A DNA stretch of 64,000 nucleotides from Nostoc punctiforme NIES-2108 (lineage in GTDB: Bacteria > Cyanobacteriota > Cyanobacteriia > Cyanobacteriales > Nostocaceae), in NCBI GenBank assembly GCA_003326195.1, contig LXQE01000148.1:127718-191717 (forward strand), given 5' to 3'. A program made the translations under genes and the position numbers. Shown here piece after piece: positions 61,575 through 64,000 of this stretch (its first letter is position 1; each line of letters begins with the position of its first letter). Under the pieces are notes generated by a model that saw only the letters and a list, made by a program, of their open reading frames with translations, had not been told where the DNA came from and did no database searches.

Positions 61575-62696
61575 ATGAAACTTATTCAGCGATTATTTGA
61601 TAGTCCATTTTGGGCATTAGTGCGGAAAGAGATTAATCAAATTCTCCGCAATAAGCAATTAATTGTTTTGTTAGTTGTCCCGCCAACAGTCCAATTATTG
61701 TTGTATGGTTTTATTCTCAATCCCGACGTGCATAACTTACGATTAGGTGTCATTGACTATGCTAACGTCAGTGCTAGTCGGGAGTTAGTTTCAGCCATGA
61801 CATCAAATCGAATTTTCACCTTAGAATCTGTACCAAGCAGTGAAAAAGCATTGAGTCGTCAGGTAGAAGAAGGAAAGCTAGATGTCGGGGTAGTAATTCC
61901 TCCCGATTTTCCGCGTCAACTGGCACAAAAATCAGCAGAAATTCAAGTATTTATTGATGCTGTAAATGCCAATACAGCCGGGATTGCCGGAAATTATATG
62001 AATCAAATTATTCAGCAATATAATCTACAATTAACCCAAGGTAAAGTAAATCCCCCAGTTTCACCTGAAGTTGTATTCCTTTACAATCCTGGACTGACAA
62101 GTAGTTGGTTTTTTGTCCCAGGAGTTATGGGTTTAGTTTTAACATTAATTGGCACATTAGTATCAGCAATTACAGTGGTTCGGGAAAAAGATACCGGAAC
62201 TTTAGAACAATTATTAATGACTCCATCTGCTAACTGGCAAATATTACTATCAAAAATCGTCCCTCTAGCATTTTTATTAATGGGAGATGTTTTATTAGCT
62301 ATTACTTTAGCAACAGTAATATTTCATGTACCATTTCGAGGTAATTTTCTGCTATTTTTGGCTCTATCAAGTATGTATGTATTTGTCGGGATTAGCTTAG
62401 GTATTTTGTTAGCTACTGTGAGTAGTTCTCAACAACAGGTAGTTTTGACAGCTTTCTTTATTAATTTACCAATGGTACAAACTTCTGGAGCGATCGCACC
62501 CATTGAAGCTATGCCACCTTTGTTTCAAGCCCTATCCCTACTCAATCCCCTGCGCCATTACATTGCGATCGTTCGAGGTATTTTGCTCAAAGGTGTTGGC
62601 TTAGATGTACTGTGGATGAATGTTTTGGCTTTAGTCGCTTTTGCTGTTGTGTTATTAACTATTAGTATTAGTAAGTTTCGCAGTCAATTAAGCTAA
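61575..62696 (+). CDS. ABC-2 type permease (YbhR-like)
   Basis: This 373-residue paralogue of the preceding permease has the same layout: an N-terminal membrane segment, an extracytoplasmic domain, then VVREKDTGTLEQLLMTP and five membrane segments. GGAAT at 61568-61572 is the probable ribosome-binding region. With HlyD and the tandem ATPase it forms a YbhGFSR-type exporter for drugs or other toxic small molecules. Confidence 0.9.
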   Translation: MKLIQRLFDSPFWALVRKEINQILRNKQLIVLLVVPPTVQLLLYGFILNPDVHNLRLGVIDYANVSASRELVSAMTSNRIFTLESVPSSEKALSRQVEEGKLDVGVVIPPDFPRQLAQKSAEIQVFIDAVNANTAGIAGNYMNQIIQQYNLQLTQGKVNPPVSPEVVFLYNPGLTSSWFFVPGVMGLVLTLIGTLVSAITVVREKDTGTLEQLLMTPSANWQILLSKIVPLAFLLMGDVLLAITLATVIFHVPFRGNFLLFLALSSMYVFVGISLGILLATVSSSQQQVVLTAFFINLPMVQTSGAIAPIEAMPPLFQALSLLNPLRHYIAIVRGILLKGVGLDVLWMNVLALVAFAVVLLTISISKFRSQLS

Positions 62697-62778
62697 AAGA
62701 CAGGGTAATATCATGTCCGCTTGGTTACTTATTAAACATAAGAACCCCAGCCAAAGCTACGCTTCGTCTCCCCTCCTA

Positions 62779-62927
62779 CCGTGTACACACAAGTCAAATT
62801 ACCCCCCTTAATCCCCCCTTGCCAAGGGGGGAAACCGGAAAATCTAGTTCCCTCCCCTTTGCAAGGGGAGGGTTAGGGTGGGGTAAAACGCTGGTTAATC
62901 AGCTATTTCAGACTTGTGCATACACCG
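62779..62927. repeat. Composite repeat with terminal inverted repeats and two nested hairpins
   Basis: Outer 17-base inverted repeats (62779-62795 and 62911-62927) match at 14 positions. Inside are two perfect hairpins: 9-base arms at 62813-62831 (CCCCCCTTG) and 10-base arms at 62850-62872 (CCCTCCCCTT). No coding capacity. It occupies most of the 307 bp between the permease and the binding-protein gene and may also end transcription of both convergent units. I see nothing else in 62697-63003. Confidence 0.7.
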
Positions 62928-63003
62928 TAGCCTTGGCAAAGGGAACGGCTGGGGATGGCGTGCAATGACTGTGGGAATCATAATTAATTAACCGGACATG
63001 ATA

Positions 63004-63909
63004 TCACAGGTCATTTTTAGGAATTTCCTCACGAAATTCTATGACCAATTGCATAGTTTCCACTACCAAATCGCGTAAATCTCGATTGAGCGCTACAGAG
63101 CCTTGAGGCCCAAACCAACGGTCAAAAATAGTGACATATCGCTGATTCCCATTGACGAACCCTTGCATGAACTTAACCAGAGAATAGTTGACTGTATCCA
63201 AGAATTTGGAGTTATTTTCTGGCACCATGCAAGCGATACCTTCTCGTGAATAGGGGCGATCGGGTACGATCGCAAAAGCATCTGGATTTTTTTGCTGTTG
63301 CAGCCATCCCTCTAAAAGAATGCTATCGGATGAGAAAGCATCAATAGTATCTTTTTGCAAAGCTGTGTATCCCTCTGCCCTAGTTTTAAAATATACCAGT
63401 TTAGCTTTGGGTTGTACACGAGCGATCGCCTGCTCATTTGTGGTTCCCGACAGCACACCAATTCGCTTACCAATAAGTGATTCAGCAGAACCTAAATTAC
63501 TTCCCTTCTTAACTAATAACTGGGTTCCAGTCGCACCGTAGCTGACAGAAAAATCTACTTTTTTATCTCGCTTCCATGTAAAACTACTAGCATCACATAC
63601 AATATCAACTTGTTGATTAACTATTTTCGGAATCCGTTCAGATGGGCTAAGACCAACTAATTGCAGTTTAATTTTTTTTCCTGTTTCTTTTTCTAATTGC
63701 TCTTTAATCAGAATCAGCATGTCTACAGAATAGCCATTTAACTTTCCTTGACTATCCACATAGGCAAAAGGTAGCGCATCTCTACTAGTACCAGCTGTTA
63801 ATACTCCTGTTCTAGCAACTTTTTTCATCACAGTCTCAGCAGCTACTACATTAGACATGAGCGTTGCAAACATAAGACTTAAAATAGGAATAGCAATTTT
63901 TTCATACAT
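63004..63909 (-). CDS. Periplasmic amino-acid-binding protein (SBP family 3)
   Basis: This 301-residue protein has a signal peptide (residues 1-24, hydrophobic core ILSLMFATLM, cleavage after VAA). The mature part is a family 3 solute-binding protein: RTGVLTAGTSRDALPFAY, GYSVDMLILIKEQLE, IGVLSGTTNEQA and DAFSSDSILLEG. Such proteins bind amino acids such as glutamate or aspartate for an ABC importer. No permease or ATPase partner is visible; the gene's promoter would be in the last 91 bases of the window. It is not related to the biosynthetic cluster as far as can be seen. Confidence 0.88.
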   Translation of the reverse strand: MYEKIAIPILSLMFATLMSNVVAAETVMKKVARTGVLTAGTSRDALPFAYVDSQGKLNGYSVDMLILIKEQLEKETGKKIKLQLVGLSPSERIPKIVNQQVDIVCDASSFTWKRDKKVDFSVSYGATGTQLLVKKGSNLGSAESLIGKRIGVLSGTTNEQAIARVQPKAKLVYFKTRAEGYTALQKDTIDAFSSDSILLEGWLQQQKNPDAFAIVPDRPYSREGIACMVPENNSKFLDTVNYSLVKFMQGFVNGNQRYVTIFDRWFGPQGSVALNRDLRDLVVETMQLVIEFREEIPKNDL

Positions 63910-64000
63910 AAGCTTTAAGAGTAGGTAATTTTTTCAAAAATCAAATCTGATTTATATATCAAGCTCAAGAAGTTATCACTATCAAGTACATAGTAAGGTT

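Overview
The window looks like part of a chromosome from a filamentous, probably heterocystous (Nostocales) cyanobacterium. The evidence is the low GC content, frequent GCGATCGC (HIP1) octamers, Nostoc-type short dispersed repeats (G-rich GGGGAGCAG tracts, GTAGAGACGC palindromes, paired C-rich/G-rich hairpins), CYP110-like P450s, and the style of the PKS/NRPS modules. No species is assigned.

Bases 1-52117 are one plus-strand block: most of a large hybrid NRPS/PKS natural-product cluster whose 5' end lies outside the window. It opens with the end of a PKS or acyltransferase gene that stops right after the AT. A methoxymalonyl-ACP (or hydroxymalonyl-ACP) extender-unit set follows: 3-hydroxyacyl dehydrogenase (FkbK-like), ACP (FkbJ-like), acyl dehydrogenase (FkbI-like), a JmjC/cupin oxygenase and an FkbH-like HAD protein. 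The assembly line, in gene order, is: NRPS1 (C-A-PCP-E); a stand-alone C domain with a destroyed active site; an EctB-like diaminobutyrate aminotransferase; NRPS2 (half C-A-PCP, Dab-like code); PKS1 (KS-AT-KR-ACP, AT nucleophile Ser replaced by Gly); NRPS3 (C-A-PCP-E, Ala code); NRPS4 (C-A with inserted N-methyltransferase-PCP, Lys-like code); a PanP-like aspartate decarboxylase; PKS2 (KS-AT-KR-ACP); PKS3 (KS-AT-degenerate KR-ACP); a methyltransferase; and NRPS5 (C-A-PCP-TE, beta-alanine-like code, Cys in the TE nucleophile position). Tailoring and export genes follow: two P450s, a MATE exporter, an SDR and an O-methyltransferase.

Two precursor enzymes are matched by A-domain codes in the same cluster: EctB with a Dab-like pocket and PanP with a beta-alanine-like pocket. 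If the line is collinear, the core would be X(D)-Dab-C2(beta-OH, perhaps alpha-OMe)-D-Ala-N-Me-(Lys-like)-C2(beta-OH)-C2(beta-oxo)-beta-Ala, released by the TE. I do not recognise a published product with this logic. The most interesting idea is that the AT-dead PKS1 module is served in trans with the ACP-bound extender unit.

Bases 52118-54611 are a decayed, repeat-rich stretch with a desaturase remnant, two MITE-like elements and a bifunctional sterol-desaturase-like/SDR gene. Bases 54612-63909 hold a CYP110-like P450, a TetR regulator divergent from a YbhG-F-S-R-like efflux operon (HlyD, tandem ABC ATPase, two ABC-2 permeases) with a clear palindromic operator between them, a nested repeat element, and a periplasmic amino-acid-binding protein. 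Repeat elements have entered reading frames at least three times: the PKS2 linker, the HlyD C-terminus and the ABC inter-domain linker.
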